DNA of 64,000 bases from Nocardia altamirensis NBRC 108246 (GCF_001612685.1 NZ_BDAY01000013.1:22097-86096); one strand, 5' to 3'; numbered from the stretch's first letter, positions 51,611 through 60,788 are shown. A program made the numbers and translations. Notes: generated by a model from the letters alone, not told the origin.

Positions 51611-52696
51611 CTAAAACCTGCGCTGGGAGAATTCCTTTTCGAACTCGGCGTCGTCGGCCTGCGGTGTGCGGAACAGGAACAGGAAGACGATCCAGCCGAC
51701 GATCGCCACCAGGATGAAGCTCACCAGCCGGTAGACGAACGCCGCGGCGACTGCCTGCGCGGCGGGCAGCCCGGCGGCCGCGGTGAGGCTGTAGATGAGT
51801 GTCGCGTCGACATAGACGATCCCGCCCGGTGCGAACGGGATCGAACCGACGGCCTTGCCGATCGCGAAGGCGAGCAGCAGCCCGGCCAGTCGTGGCTCCG
51901 CGCCGACCGCGTAGCAGGCCGCACCGAGGCAGGCGACGTCGGCGAACCGATGCACCAGTGCCCACACCGCGACCCAGGCGCCGTCGCGCTTGCCGAGGTC
52001 CACCGACTCCAGCTGTGCGAGCACGTCACCGATCTTGTTGGCGCCCTGGTCCGCCGGGCGCTTGCGCAGCCGGTTGACCAGGCCGAGCGCCTTGCGCAAC
52101 AGCGCCTCGAGCGAGCCGGGATTGCGCGAGACGTAGTTGCCCGCCCACACCAGCGCGATCACCCCGACCACCGACAGGATCAGCTTGAACGGCCCGATGC
52201 TCCCGCCCGACAGCAAGGTGCCGCTGACGCCGAGCAGCGCAAGCCCGACCGCGGCGACCACGCCGGAGAACACCAGCTGCCAGGAGGCGACGATCGGGCT
52301 CGCGCCGAAGCGCCTGGTCTGCCGATAGGTGAAGGCGGTGGAAAACACCTGGCCCGCAGGCAAACTGACGGACATGGCGGTGGCGCCGTAGACCACGGCG
52401 ACGGATTTGCGCTGGTTCACCTCGACGCCGCCCGCGTGCAGCAGTTGTTTCTGCACCCGCCCGAATCCGCTCATCGACAATGCCTGCAGCCAAATGCAGG
52501 CGGCGACCCACCCCCAATGAATGTCGCTGAGTTTGCGCCACGATTCGTGTAGTCGTGGCCAGAGATAGATCCCCTCGCCGATCAGCAATGCCAGCAGGGC
52601 GGCCCCTAGCAGCCATTTCACCCACCAGAATTTGCCACGGCGGGGTTCGGCCGTTGGCGGCGGCGGTTCCCCTGCCAGTTCCCCGTTGGCCGTCAC
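51611..52696 (-). CDS. YbhN/UPF0104 (lysylphosphatidylglycerol synthase-like) membrane protein
   Basis: A 361-residue integral membrane protein with about eight hydrophobic segments, of the LPG-synthase transmembrane (flippase-like) family: VKWLLGAALLALLIGEGIYLW, HWGWVAACIWLQALSMSGFGRV, SVSLPAGQVFSTAFTYRQTRRFGAS, and SIPFAPGGIVYVDATLIYSLTAAG. The soluble LPG synthase domain is absent, so a lipid flippase-like role is more likely. It has a basic, Pro-rich N-terminus. The gene upstream on the same strand, ending 4 bp before it, is the adenylate cyclase. Confidence 0.85.
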   Translation of the reverse strand: MTANGELAGEPPPPTAEPRRGKFWWVKWLLGAALLALLIGEGIYLWPRLHESWRKLSDIHWGWVAACIWLQALSMSGFGRVQKQLLHAGGVEVNQRKSVAVVYGATAMSVSLPAGQVFSTAFTYRQTRRFGASPIVASWQLVFSGVVAAVGLALLGVSGTLLSGGSIGPFKLILSVVGVIALVWAGNYVSRNPGSLEALLRKALGLVNRLRKRPADQGANKIGDVLAQLESVDLGKRDGAWVAVWALVHRFADVACLGAACYAVGAEPRLAGLLLAFAIGKAVGSIPFAPGGIVYVDATLIYSLTAAAGLPAAQAVAAAFVYRLVSFILVAIVGWIVFLFLFRTPQADDAEFEKEFSQRRF

Positions 52697-52700
52697 CCGG

Positions 52701-54254
52701 TCAGCCTAACGAACGCACCGTTTCGGCGTCTGGAACGTCGAGCGCGTCGACGCGGTCTCGCGGCCAGGCCAGCAAAGTTTTTCGGCGCCGTCCGCGCAGC
52801 TGTACCTCGTCGCCGGTTTCCCACTTGTCCTGCTCGCTTTCCTCGGCGAAATACAGCGCGCTCCCCGAGGCCAAAGTACGGCCGGGTTGATCTTTGGCGA
52901 GCTCGGTCAGCCTGGATGCCTCATTGACCGGATCCCCGATCACCGTGTATTCGAAACGATTTGCCGCACCGATATTTCCGGCGACGGCAAGACCCGCCGA
53001 GACGCCGATGCCGATATCGAGACCTGGCACTTCTCTGAGTACCTCGCGCAGTTCGCGGGCGGCGGCCAACGCGGCGGTCGGCGCGTCGGGGCGGTCGAGC
53101 GGTGCGCCGAAGATGGCCAGCGCCGCGTCGCCGACGAACTTGTTGACGAAGCCGTTGTGCCGGTCGATGACGTCGACGACGATCCGGAAGAACTCGTTGA
53201 GCAGGCTCACCACCTCGGTGGGTGGGCGCTCGGCGGCCGTCGCGGTGGAACCGACCATGTCGACGAACAGCACCGCGACGAACCGGGTTTCGCCGCCGAG
53301 TTCGGTGCCGTAGTCGAGGGCGCGCTGCGCGACCTCCTCGCCGACGTGCTGACCGAACAGCTCCTGCAGCTGGCGCCGCTTGGCGGCCTCTTCCATCATC
53401 CGGTTGAAGCCGACCTGCAGCAGGCCGATCTCGCTGCCGTCGAACACCTCGACCTGGACGTCGCGCGCGCCCTCCTGCACCCGGTCGATGGCCTGGCTGA
53501 GCTGGCGCACCGGGTCGGAGATGCTGGATCCGGTCAGCATGGACAGCGCCAGCGCCTGCAGGATCACCACGCCGCAGAGCAGCAGGATCGAGATGGCCAG
53601 CGATTGGGCGGAGAACTTCACCTCGGACGAGATCTGGGTGATGCAGAGCAGCACGATGGCGATGGTGGGGGCGAAAGTGCCCATGCCCCAGGTCATCGCC
53701 ATCCTGGTGCCGACGCCGGGCGTCAGAGTGTGATCGAAGGTGCCCGCGGTCAGTGCCTCGGCGGCGACCGGGCGCAGGATGCGTTCGCCGAGCATGTAGG
53801 TGAAGCCGAACACAATGGTCGCGGCCATGCACTCGGTGACGATCACCGCGCCCGCCAGCTTGGGTTCGTCGGCGATGATCAAGGCCGCGAGGATGGCGCC
53901 GCCGATCATCCACAGCGCCAGATGCAGGATCGCCTGGCGCAGCGGAGCATGCAGCGCGGCCATCTGCTCCTGGCGGCTCGGCGGCCCGCCGCGCATCTGC
54001 CAGCGCATCACCGGGCGCAGCATCAAGGCCGACGCGCCGACGCTGAGCAGGCCGCCGGTCACGAAGACCAGCGCAGGGACCACCAGGCCGGTGCCTCTGG
54101 CGCCGTGCTCGGCGCCCTCGGGGACGGGCAGCCCGTACTGGATGAACGCCCACACCAGCACCGCGCCGAAGGCATTGGCCAACAGCATCGAGGCCAGGTA
54201 CAGCGGCCAGCGCGTTCGCATGGTCTGTTTGACCGCTTCCAAGGGCGCTGACAC
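52701..54254 (-). CDS. Class III adenylate cyclase with membrane domain and HAMP
   Basis: A 517-residue membrane cyclase like Mycobacterium Rv1318c-Rv1320c. About six N-terminal helices are followed by a HAMP linker (LTGSSISDPVRQLSQAIDRVQEGARDVQVEVFDGSEIG) and the catalytic domain. Metal Asp residues are in VLFVDMVGST and NKFVGDAALAIFG, the substrate Lys is in NKFVGD, the specificity Asp in VIGDPVNEASRL, and the transition-state Asn and Arg in NEASRL. All are intact, so it should make cAMP. The start is uncertain: GTG at 54254 or ATG at 54221. It follows the YbhN gene's partner strand without a terminator. Confidence 0.88.
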   Translation of the reverse strand: MSAPLEAVKQTMRTRWPLYLASMLLANAFGAVLVWAFIQYGLPVPEGAEHGARGTGLVVPALVFVTGGLLSVGASALMLRPVMRWQMRGGPPSRQEQMAALHAPLRQAILHLALWMIGGAILAALIIADEPKLAGAVIVTECMAATIVFGFTYMLGERILRPVAAEALTAGTFDHTLTPGVGTRMAMTWGMGTFAPTIAIVLLCITQISSEVKFSAQSLAISILLLCGVVILQALALSMLTGSSISDPVRQLSQAIDRVQEGARDVQVEVFDGSEIGLLQVGFNRMMEEAAKRRQLQELFGQHVGEEVAQRALDYGTELGGETRFVAVLFVDMVGSTATAAERPPTEVVSLLNEFFRIVVDVIDRHNGFVNKFVGDAALAIFGAPLDRPDAPTAALAAARELREVLREVPGLDIGIGVSAGLAVAGNIGAANRFEYTVIGDPVNEASRLTELAKDQPGRTLASGSALYFAEESEQDKWETGDEVQLRGRRRKTLLAWPRDRVDALDVPDAETVRSLG

Positions 54255-54324
54255 AACCAACAATCTAGCGTTTCGGTCATGTGAGCATGTTCTCGGCGCA
54301 GATGAGCGGGTTAGGCTCAGCCAG

Positions 54325-55581
54325 GTGACGGACCCTAAGCCAAGCTCATCGCGGAAAGCCTCCCTGACGCGGCCCGCCGCGGACTCGGTGCACCCGATCG
54401 TCCGAGTGTCGGCGGAGTGGGGCTGGCGGCTGCTGATCCTGTTCGCGGTGGCGCTCGCGCTCGCCGCGATCGTGCAGAAGCTGGCGACCGTGATCATTCC
54501 GATGGCCATCGCGTTGCTCGCGGCCGCGTTGCTCGCGCCGCTGGTCGACTGGCTGCAGCGGCTCGGGGTGCCGCGGTCGGTGGGGGTGTTCGTCGCGCTG
54601 ATCGGCTCGCTCGGGCTGGTCGCGGGGGTGATGACCTTTGTGGTCGAGCAGTTCGTCGCGGGCGTGCCGCAGCTGTCGAACGAGTTCACCAACAGCATTC
54701 ACAAGATTCAGGATTGGCTGATCACCGGCCCGCCGCACCTGAGCAACGAGCAGATCGGCAACGTGGGTGACCAGATCGTCAAGACGATCCAGTCCAATCA
54801 GGACCGGCTCACCAGCGGCGCGCTGACCACGGCAACGGTGATCTTCGAGCTGTTGACCGGCATCTTCCTGACGTTGTTCATCCTCATCTTCTTCCTCTAC
54901 GGCGGCTACCAGATCTGGCACTTCGTCACCAGGATCGTGCCGACCCCGCAGCGGGAACGGGTGCGCACGGCCGGACAGCTCGGCTTCGGGACGCTGGTCG
55001 GGTTCGTGCGGGCGACCGTGGTCGTCGCGGCGGTGGACGCCATCGGCATCGGCGCCGGGCTCGGCATTCTCGGTGTCCCGCTGGCACTTCCGCTGGCCTC
55101 GCTGGTGTTCCTCGGCGCGTTCATCCCGATCATCGGCGCATTCGTCGCCGGGTTCGTCGCGGTGTTCATCGCGTTGGTGACCAAGGGCCTGATCACCTCG
55201 CTGATCGTGCTCGGCATCATCATCGCGGTCATGCAGCTGGAAGGGCATGTGCTGCAACCGCTGCTGCTCGGGCGGGCGGTGAGCATCCATCCGCTCGCGG
55301 TGGTGCTGGCGATCACGGCCGGTGTTGTGCTCGGCGGGATCGCGGGTGGTCTGCTCGCGGTGCCGTTCGTCGCGGTGATGAACACGGCCATTCGATCGCT
55401 GCTCGCGGAAAGCCCGGAGGAGTTGTTCGAGGAACTACAGACCGGCGAGAGCGAGGTCGAGCCGGACGAACCCGATCCTGGACGCTTCGATGTGCCGACG
55501 ACGCTGGCGAAGGCCGCGGCCGAGACGCCGGAGGGGCGGGCGGCCGAGCCGGGATCCGATGACGGCGTCCTGAAGGACTGA
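54325..55581 (+). CDS. AI-2E family transporter
   Basis: A 418-residue polytopic membrane protein of the AI-2 exporter/PerM-like family: LLILFAVALALAAIVQKLATVIIPMAIALLAAALLAPLVDWLQR, a central soluble stretch (SIHKIQDWLITGPP), a helix pair, then GAFIPIIGAFVAGFVAVFIALVTKGL and HPLAVVLAITAGVVLGGIAGGLLAVP near the end. The tail is acidic. Substrates of family members are varied (sodium, tetrapyrroles, signals). GTG at 54325. The sensor kinase gene starts 5 nt after its stop. Confidence 0.85.
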   Translation: MTDPKPSSSRKASLTRPAADSVHPIVRVSAEWGWRLLILFAVALALAAIVQKLATVIIPMAIALLAAALLAPLVDWLQRLGVPRSVGVFVALIGSLGLVAGVMTFVVEQFVAGVPQLSNEFTNSIHKIQDWLITGPPHLSNEQIGNVGDQIVKTIQSNQDRLTSGALTTATVIFELLTGIFLTLFILIFFLYGGYQIWHFVTRIVPTPQRERVRTAGQLGFGTLVGFVRATVVVAAVDAIGIGAGLGILGVPLALPLASLVFLGAFIPIIGAFVAGFVAVFIALVTKGLITSLIVLGIIIAVMQLEGHVLQPLLLGRAVSIHPLAVVLAITAGVVLGGIAGGLLAVPFVAVMNTAIRSLLAESPEELFEELQTGESEVEPDEPDPGRFDVPTTLAKAAAETPEGRAAEPGSDDGVLKD

Positions 55582-55586
55582 GTTCG

Positions 55587-56762
55587 ATGCAGGCACGCAA
55601 GGCTGAGCCGCGTCCCTCCGATGTGGCGACCACGCCGCTGTGGCGGGCCGTGCAGGCGTTGCGGCTGGTGACGCTGCTCTACGCGGTCGGGCAGCAGTTC
55701 GCGTCCGCGCCGTACTACCAGAACCAGCGGTTGAGCTGGGTGCTGATCGCGTTGATGGCGGTGTGGTCCGGCGCGTCGGCAATCATGTTGTCGCAGTGGC
55801 GGGTTCCCGACGTGCGGCGGTTGCGGGCCTGGGTGGTATTCGGTGACCACGTCGTTGTCATCGCGCTGATGGCCGCGACCAGGCTGGTCGCCGACTACGA
55901 CTGGTATCACGGGCATCAGACGCTGCCGACCACGCTGTGGGCCGCGAACGCGGTGATCGGGGCGGCGATCCTGCTCGGGCCGGTCGCGGGGGTGTGCTCG
56001 GGTGGGTTGATCGCGGCGGTGGCGCTGACCGTGCGGGATCAGTGGGGGCAGGACGTGTGGACCGATGCGACCGTTCCGGTGCTCGTCTCCGTCGGCCTCG
56101 CGCTCGGGTTGGCCGCGAGCACCGCGCGGCGGGCACAGGATCAACTCGAACGTGCGGTGCGCCTGACCGCAGCCGCCGAAGAGCGGGAACGACTTTCCCG
56201 CGAGGTGCACGACGGGGTGCTGCAGGTGCTCAGCTACATCAAGCGGCGTGGCACCGAGATCGGCGGTCCGACCGAGGAATTGGCGCAGCGAGCCGCCGAA
56301 CAGGAAGTGGCGCTGCGGGTTCTGCTCTCCGAGCAGGGCGATCGTGGCGATTCCGGCGGGGCCGAGGTCGATCTGCGGCCGTTGCTGACCGTGCATGCGA
56401 AGCCGACGGTGTTCGTCTCGACGCCGGGCAGTCCGGTGCTGGTCGGGCGCTGGGCCGGGTCGGAGATCGCCGCTGCGGTGGCGACGGCGCTGTCGAATGT
56501 CGAGCTGCATGCCGGGCCCGACGCGAAAGCCTATGTGCTGCTGGAGGACACCGGGGACGAGCTGGTGATCAGCGTGCGCGACGACGGGGTGGGGATACCG
56601 GCAGGCCGGCTTGCGGAGGCGGAAGCCGAAGGGCGGCTCGGCGTTTCCCGGTCGATTGTCGGGCGGATCGGGTCGCTCGGCGGCACCGCGGATCTGCTGA
56701 CCGAGGTCGACGGCGGGGTCGGCTTCGGCACCGAGTGGGAATTCCGGGTACCACGACCATGA
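55587..56762 (+). CDS. MacS-family sensor histidine kinase
   Basis: A 391-residue kinase. Five or six membrane helices fill residues 25-185, then a dimerisation helix with the phospho-acceptor His in REVHDGVLQVL. The ATPase domain has ALSNVELHAG (N box), VRDDGVGIP (G1) and GRLGVSRSIVGRIGSLGG. It matches the MacS group of NarL-partnered kinases, which respond to envelope stress. It is followed by its response regulator after 19 nt, with AAGGAGGT before that gene. Confidence 0.88.
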   Translation: MQARKAEPRPSDVATTPLWRAVQALRLVTLLYAVGQQFASAPYYQNQRLSWVLIALMAVWSGASAIMLSQWRVPDVRRLRAWVVFGDHVVVIALMAATRLVADYDWYHGHQTLPTTLWAANAVIGAAILLGPVAGVCSGGLIAAVALTVRDQWGQDVWTDATVPVLVSVGLALGLAASTARRAQDQLERAVRLTAAAEERERLSREVHDGVLQVLSYIKRRGTEIGGPTEELAQRAAEQEVALRVLLSEQGDRGDSGGAEVDLRPLLTVHAKPTVFVSTPGSPVLVGRWAGSEIAAAVATALSNVELHAGPDAKAYVLLEDTGDELVISVRDDGVGIPAGRLAEAEAEGRLGVSRSIVGRIGSLGGTADLLTEVDGGVGFGTEWEFRVPRP

Positions 56763-56781
56763 CAGAGCAAGGAGGTGCACT

Positions 56782-57450
56782 GTGGCCGATGATGCGGTGG
56801 CTCAATCCATTTCCGTGATGGTGGTGGACGATCACCCGATGTGGCGGGACGGGGTCTCTCGCGATCTCGCCGAGGCGGGCTTCGACGTGGTCGCCACCGC
56901 CGACGGGGTCGGCGCGGCGGGCAGACGGGCCGCTGCGGTGCGGCCCGCGGTGGTGCTGATGGACATGCAACTGCCCGACGGCAACGGCGCGCAGGCGACC
57001 GCCGAGGTCCTGCGGGTTTCCCCGGCGAGCCGGGTGCTCGTGCTGTCCGCGTCGGCAGAACGCGAGGACGTGCTCGACGCGATCAAGGCCGGTGCCTCGG
57101 GATACCTGGTGAAGAGCGCGTCGGTGCTGGAACTCATCGAGGCGGTGCGGGCGACCGCGGCCGGGCAGCCGGTGTTCACACCGGGGCTGGCTGGGCTGGT
57201 GCTCGGCGAGTACCGGCGGATGGCGACGGCGCCCGTCGCGCCCGACGAGCCGCACCGACCCGCGCTCACCGACCGGGAGACCGAGGTGCTGCGGATGGTG
57301 GCGAAAGGGTTGTCCGCCAAGCAGATCGCGTCGCGGCTCGGGTTGAGCCATCGGACCGTGGAGAACCACGTCCAGGCGACGTTGCGCAAGCTGCAGCTCG
57401 CCAACCGGGTCGAGCTCACCCGGTGGGCGATCGAGCAGGGCCTCGAGTAG
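56782..57450 (+). CDS. LuxR/NarL-family response regulator
   Basis: A 222-residue regulator. The receiver domain has the acidic pocket VVDDHPMWRDGV, the phospho-acceptor Asp in VVLMDMQLPDGNG, VLVLSAS and LVKSAS. The C-terminal HTH is LTDRETEVLRMVAKGLSAKQIASRLGLSHRTVENHVQATLRKL. Partner of the upstream MacS-like kinase. GTG at 56782 is preceded by the strong site AAGGAGGT. Confidence 0.92.
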   Translation: MADDAVAQSISVMVVDDHPMWRDGVSRDLAEAGFDVVATADGVGAAGRRAAAVRPAVVLMDMQLPDGNGAQATAEVLRVSPASRVLVLSASAEREDVLDAIKAGASGYLVKSASVLELIEAVRATAAGQPVFTPGLAGLVLGEYRRMATAPVAPDEPHRPALTDRETEVLRMVAKGLSAKQIASRLGLSHRTVENHVQATLRKLQLANRVELTRWAIEQGLE

Positions 57451-57532
57451 CGGGTGACCACCGCTGGTCGTATAGCGGAATCGGGGATCGCCCTGATACC
57501 CGCGCGGCCGCCGTATCGGTAATCTCGAAACC

Positions 57533-58231
57533 ATGGGCGGACCCGAATCGGTTTCCAATGGTGTCGGCTCCGGCGACGCGGTAGGTGAGCGAGACCTACG
57601 CGTGTCCGATGTCGAGCGCGAACATGTCGGCCAACTGCTGCAGCGGGCCGTCGGCCTCGGCATGCTCTCACTCGGTGAGTTCACCGAGCGGATGGACACC
57701 GCGCTGGCCGCGAAGACCCGCGGCGAGTTGAACTCCGTGCTGATCGATCTGCCCGGCGTGCGGTTGGTCGGTCAACCCGCGGCAGCGCCGACAACCTTCG
57801 TGAACACCGCGCCGTCGATGGTGAAGCACCCACGCCCGGTGCCGCCGATCGCTGCGGCCAACACCGCGGGTGGGGTGATTCGCGCGCGGATGTCGGGGGT
57901 GAACCGGCGCGGCCCATGGCAGGTCGCGCCGTCGCTGCAGCTCAACAATTGGCTCTCGGGCGTCACCCTGGACTTCACAGAGGCCATCATGTCGACGCAG
58001 GTGGTCGAGGTGATCGTCGACGACTACTGCAGTTCGCTCACCTTGATCGTGCCGAAGGAGGCGACCGTCGATCTCAACGAGGTCGATCTGATCGGCTCCA
58101 GCATCAACAACAAGGTCCGCACCGGCCCCCCGATCGGCCCGCTGCACCTGGTCGTTCGCGGCCGCGTCCGCTTCGGCTCGATCACCGCCAAGCACACCTT
58201 CTTGTCGCACTGGCGCCGGATGATGGGCTAG
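57533..58231 (+). CDS. DUF1707 domain protein
   Basis: A 232-residue cytoplasmic protein with no membrane helix. The N-terminal DUF1707 unit LRVSDVEREHVGQLLQRAVGLGMLSLGEFTERMDTALAAKTRGELNSVLIDLPG is a SHOCT-like module. The rest is a beta-rich domain (WLSGVTLDFTEAIMSTQVVEVIVDDYCSSLTLIVPKEATVDLNEVDLIGSSINN) like a bactofilin/LiaF C-terminal fold, a type of domain found in envelope-stress proteins. Its place after MacS/LuxR supports that link. Confidence 0.75.
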   Translation: MGGPESVSNGVGSGDAVGERDLRVSDVEREHVGQLLQRAVGLGMLSLGEFTERMDTALAAKTRGELNSVLIDLPGVRLVGQPAAAPTTFVNTAPSMVKHPRPVPPIAAANTAGGVIRARMSGVNRRGPWQVAPSLQLNNWLSGVTLDFTEAIMSTQVVEVIVDDYCSSLTLIVPKEATVDLNEVDLIGSSINNKVRTGPPIGPLHLVVRGRVRFGSITAKHTFLSHWRRMMG

Positions 58232-58246
58232 CACGCGTTCAAGAAT

Positions 58247-58269
58247 GCTGCCTGCCTCGGTGCGGCAGC
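58247..58269. terminator. Weak terminator-like hairpin
   Basis: GCTGCC (58247-58252) and GGCAGC (58264-58269) with an 11-nt loop between convergent genes. The stem is short. Confidence 0.3.
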
Positions 58270-58285
58270 GTAGTCCTGCGGAATC

Positions 58286-59476
58286 CTAGGTGTTGACGCC
58301 GAGGCGACGGGCGAACGCGCGCAAGGGGACTCGGCGATCGTGGTCGAGCAGTTCGGAGACGATGTGGCGGGGCAGGGACTGATACTTGAGCCAGTCGGGG
58401 CCGCCGACGCGTTCGGCGGTCAGCAAGGTGTCGAGTGCGCGCTGGTGTTGGCCGGTGCGGGTCAGCGCGACGGCGGTGTCGGTGAGGTGGCGGGCTCGCG
58501 ACGATTGTGGGAGGCCGCTGTTGGCAGGCATGTCCTTCGCGGCCGCCAACGCCTCCGGGTACCGCTCCGAGGACACGTTCACGTCGACCGTCTGCATGAC
58601 GACTTGGGAAGGGCCGAAATAGGTTTCGTAATCGCGCCGGTCGCTGCCGATGCGCAGCGCGACCTCGCTCGCGGCCTCGACAAGTGCCAGCGCGTCCGGC
58701 ACACGCTGGGCTCGGCCCGCGGCCGTCGCGCCCTGCAGCACCAGCGATCCGTAGGCGGACAGCTGTGCCTGACTGACCTCGCCTGCGGGTTCCAGGTCCG
58801 CCGCCGCGCGCACCGCCACCCCGCGCGATTCGTCGTAGCGGCCCTGCACCAGCAACTGCCAGGCGACCGAGCCGCGGATGGTGCCGAGCAGCAGCGGATC
58901 GTTGCCCGCCTGCGCCGCCGCGAGCGCCTGGCGGATCGCGAGGAACGCCGGATCGGTCTGCCCGAGATGCACCAGGGTGCAGCCGGTGACCCAATACATC
59001 CGGGCGAGTAGCTCGTTCGCGGGCGCGACCGAACCGTTGCGGGCCGCGTGCACGGTGGCGCGCAGCTGGGTGATGCCGAGCGGCAGGATCGAAGTGAGCA
59101 GTTCGTAGCGGCCGACCCAGTAGGCGCCCCACGCGTAGTCGACGGCGCGGCGGCCGTCGTCGAGGGTGACCGCCGCGTCCTCGTTGGTCTCGCCGAGCAG
59201 ATCGTCGACCGGAGTGAGTGCGCGGCGAATCGCGACGATGCCGGAATCCGGGTCGGTGGACGGAACGCCCGCGCGTTTTCCGACGAGATCGGCGATGTCC
59301 ACATCCAGTGCGCGGGCCAGCTTCTGCAGGCTGGCGATCGAGGCGGTCTGGCGGCCGCCCTGCTCGAGTTTGCGCACTAAATCGACGCTGACCCCGGCCT
59401 GATCCGCAAGTTGCCGCTGGGTGAGCGTCTTGCCGCGGAACATTCGGATGCGAACGCCGATCGACGAATCGTCCAT
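58286..59476 (-). CDS. XRE-family regulator with a TPR-like C-terminal domain
   Basis: A 396-residue regulator. The N-terminal helix-turn-helix is TLTQRQLADQAGVSVDLVRKLEQGGRQTASIASLQKLARALDVDIADLVG. Residues 95-390 are helical repeats (RYELLTSILPLGITQLRATVHAARNG, YDESRGVAVRAAADLEPAGEV, HQRALDTLLTAERVGGP), giving the TPR regulator layout of actinomycetes. ATG at 59476. It is divergent from the 170-residue protein; TAACAAAGG sits in front of both starts. Confidence 0.85.
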   Translation of the reverse strand: MDDSSIGVRIRMFRGKTLTQRQLADQAGVSVDLVRKLEQGGRQTASIASLQKLARALDVDIADLVGKRAGVPSTDPDSGIVAIRRALTPVDDLLGETNEDAAVTLDDGRRAVDYAWGAYWVGRYELLTSILPLGITQLRATVHAARNGSVAPANELLARMYWVTGCTLVHLGQTDPAFLAIRQALAAAQAGNDPLLLGTIRGSVAWQLLVQGRYDESRGVAVRAAADLEPAGEVSQAQLSAYGSLVLQGATAAGRAQRVPDALALVEAASEVALRIGSDRRDYETYFGPSQVVMQTVDVNVSSERYPEALAAAKDMPANSGLPQSSRARHLTDTAVALTRTGQHQRALDTLLTAERVGGPDWLKYQSLPRHIVSELLDHDRRVPLRAFARRLGVNT

Positions 59477-59486
59477 GGACCCAATT

Positions 59487-59614
59487 CCTTTGTTAAATCT
59501 GGGTTTCAGGGTACGACGCTAAGTCATCGCACTCGCGCAAAGTGGGACATTACGTACGACTCGTTGGCTGCTGGATGGAATACCGTTGCCTTTCTGCAAC
59601 TTTCATAACAAAGG
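59487..59614. promoter_or_regulatory. Mirrored leader sequence between divergent genes
   Basis: CCTTTGTTA (59487-59495) and its exact complement TAACAAAGG (59606-59614) lie 11 nt from the start codons of the two divergent genes. Each contains an AAAGG ribosome-binding site. The extra matched bases could be an operator or chance. Confidence 0.35.
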
Positions 59615-59624
59615 GCGGCGGCAA

Positions 59625-60137
59625 ATGAACATCGTGCCGAACACCACCGCGCAGGCCGGGGGCGCTGATCGCGTGCCAGGACCCGAGCGCTGTCCCACAT
59701 CCCTCGAAATCGCAGCCATTCTCCGTCATCGCTACGGTCTTCCGGTCCAGCTGATCGCAGGCAGGCCGATGGTCACCACCGGTTCCATCCTCGGCGCCAT
59801 CGTGATGCCGCCCGAACTGGGCCGCAAGGTTCTTGCCACGCTGGACCGCACGCACCCGGCACCGGTGATCGTCGAACCTGAGGAGTGCAGCTGGACCTTC
59901 CTGGTCACTCCGCCGATTCCGGCCCGGCCCGTCGAGTTGGCCGTACGGCGCTGTCTCGCCGGACATCAGGTGACCGTCGTCCCCGGCGGACGTCACATCA
60001 TGCTGCCGACCACCGCAGCCACCCCCGGCTGGCAGTGGGCGGGAGAACCCGCACCCGGTGCTTTACGGATGCCGCCGCGCGCAGCCGTGATCACCGCGGT
60101 GCATCAGGTGACCACCCGGCAAGCCGTCACCCGCTGA
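59625..60137 (+). CDS. Unrecognised protein divergent from the XRE-TPR regulator (170 residues)
   Basis: I do not recognise this protein. It is soluble and Pro/Arg-rich. It has a central pattern SLEIAAILRHRYGLPVQLIAGRPMVTTGSILGAIVMPPELGRKVLATLDRTHPAPVIVEPEECSWTFLVTPPIP, and a C-terminal part with RHIMLPTTAATPGWQWAGEP. Small proteins beside XRE-TPR regulators in actinomycetes often are their effectors or targets. ATG at 59625 follows AACAAAGGGCGG. Function unknown. Confidence 0.6.
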   Translation: MNIVPNTTAQAGGADRVPGPERCPTSLEIAAILRHRYGLPVQLIAGRPMVTTGSILGAIVMPPELGRKVLATLDRTHPAPVIVEPEECSWTFLVTPPIPARPVELAVRRCLAGHQVTVVPGGRHIMLPTTAATPGWQWAGEPAPGALRMPPRAAVITAVHQVTTRQAVTR

Positions 60138-60181
60138 CCCATCAGCCGCACCGGAACTGTTCGGCCGCTCGGCAAGTCGCG

Positions 60182-60625
60182 TCACAGCATCTTTCGGTAA
60201 CACACGACACGTTCGCGTTCTTCGAAGCCGAGAGCGGCATGCACGTCCTGCCCGGTGGCGTTGCTCAGCAGGGCATCGGATCCGAGTTCGGTGCAGCCCA
60301 TGTCGCGGCCCCAGGCTTCGACCGCATCGCCGAGCGCTCTGGCTACTCCGGCTTTGCGGTGGGTGGGGATCACGAAGAGTCCCTCGAGAAACGCAACCGG
60401 TGAGGTGTCGCATCCGTTGACGTAGTCATGGCGCAGCGTGGCTTCGCTGAAGCCGACTGCGGCGCCATGAGCGTCGCGTGCGAGAAATGCGGCTGCGGCG
60501 CGGGAGCCGTCATAGTCGGCACCGATGTCGGCCCGGTGCTCGTCGACAGAGCTGTCCGGCCACAGTTGTGCGCGCAGGACCGCCAACTCATCCCAATCGT
60601 CCGCCCCACAGGGATGTATCCGCAT
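60182..60625 (-). CDS. AAC(6')-like aminoglycoside N-acetyltransferase
   Basis: A 147-residue GNAT protein. Its pattern (WDELAVLRAQLWPDSSVDEH, FSEATLRHDYVNGCDTSPVAFLEGLFVIPTHRKAGVARALGDAVEAWGRDMGCTELGSDALLSNATGQDVHAALGFEERERVVCYRK) follows the AAC(6') I family, which acetylates the 6'-amine of aminoglycosides such as tobramycin and amikacin. The acetyl-CoA loop RKAGVA and the VNGxxTSPVxFLEG block are intact. Chromosomal copies in actinomycetes may be intrinsic resistance or housekeeping acetylation. No mobile element is beside it. Confidence 0.8.
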   Translation of the reverse strand: MRIHPCGADDWDELAVLRAQLWPDSSVDEHRADIGADYDGSRAAAAFLARDAHGAAVGFSEATLRHDYVNGCDTSPVAFLEGLFVIPTHRKAGVARALGDAVEAWGRDMGCTELGSDALLSNATGQDVHAALGFEERERVVCYRKML

Positions 60626-60788
60626 GAGCGAACGGTATGTGCGGCTGGGGGTTCTCGCAACGGAATTCGGCCGCTGACGTGCACCGGACGGCGCCGGCGG
60701 GGATCGCTGCCGGAATCAGGTAGATATTGCCTGCCCACCAGGGGTTACTACTCATGTTTCGCGAGGGCCGGAGAATCAGCATGGTGTT

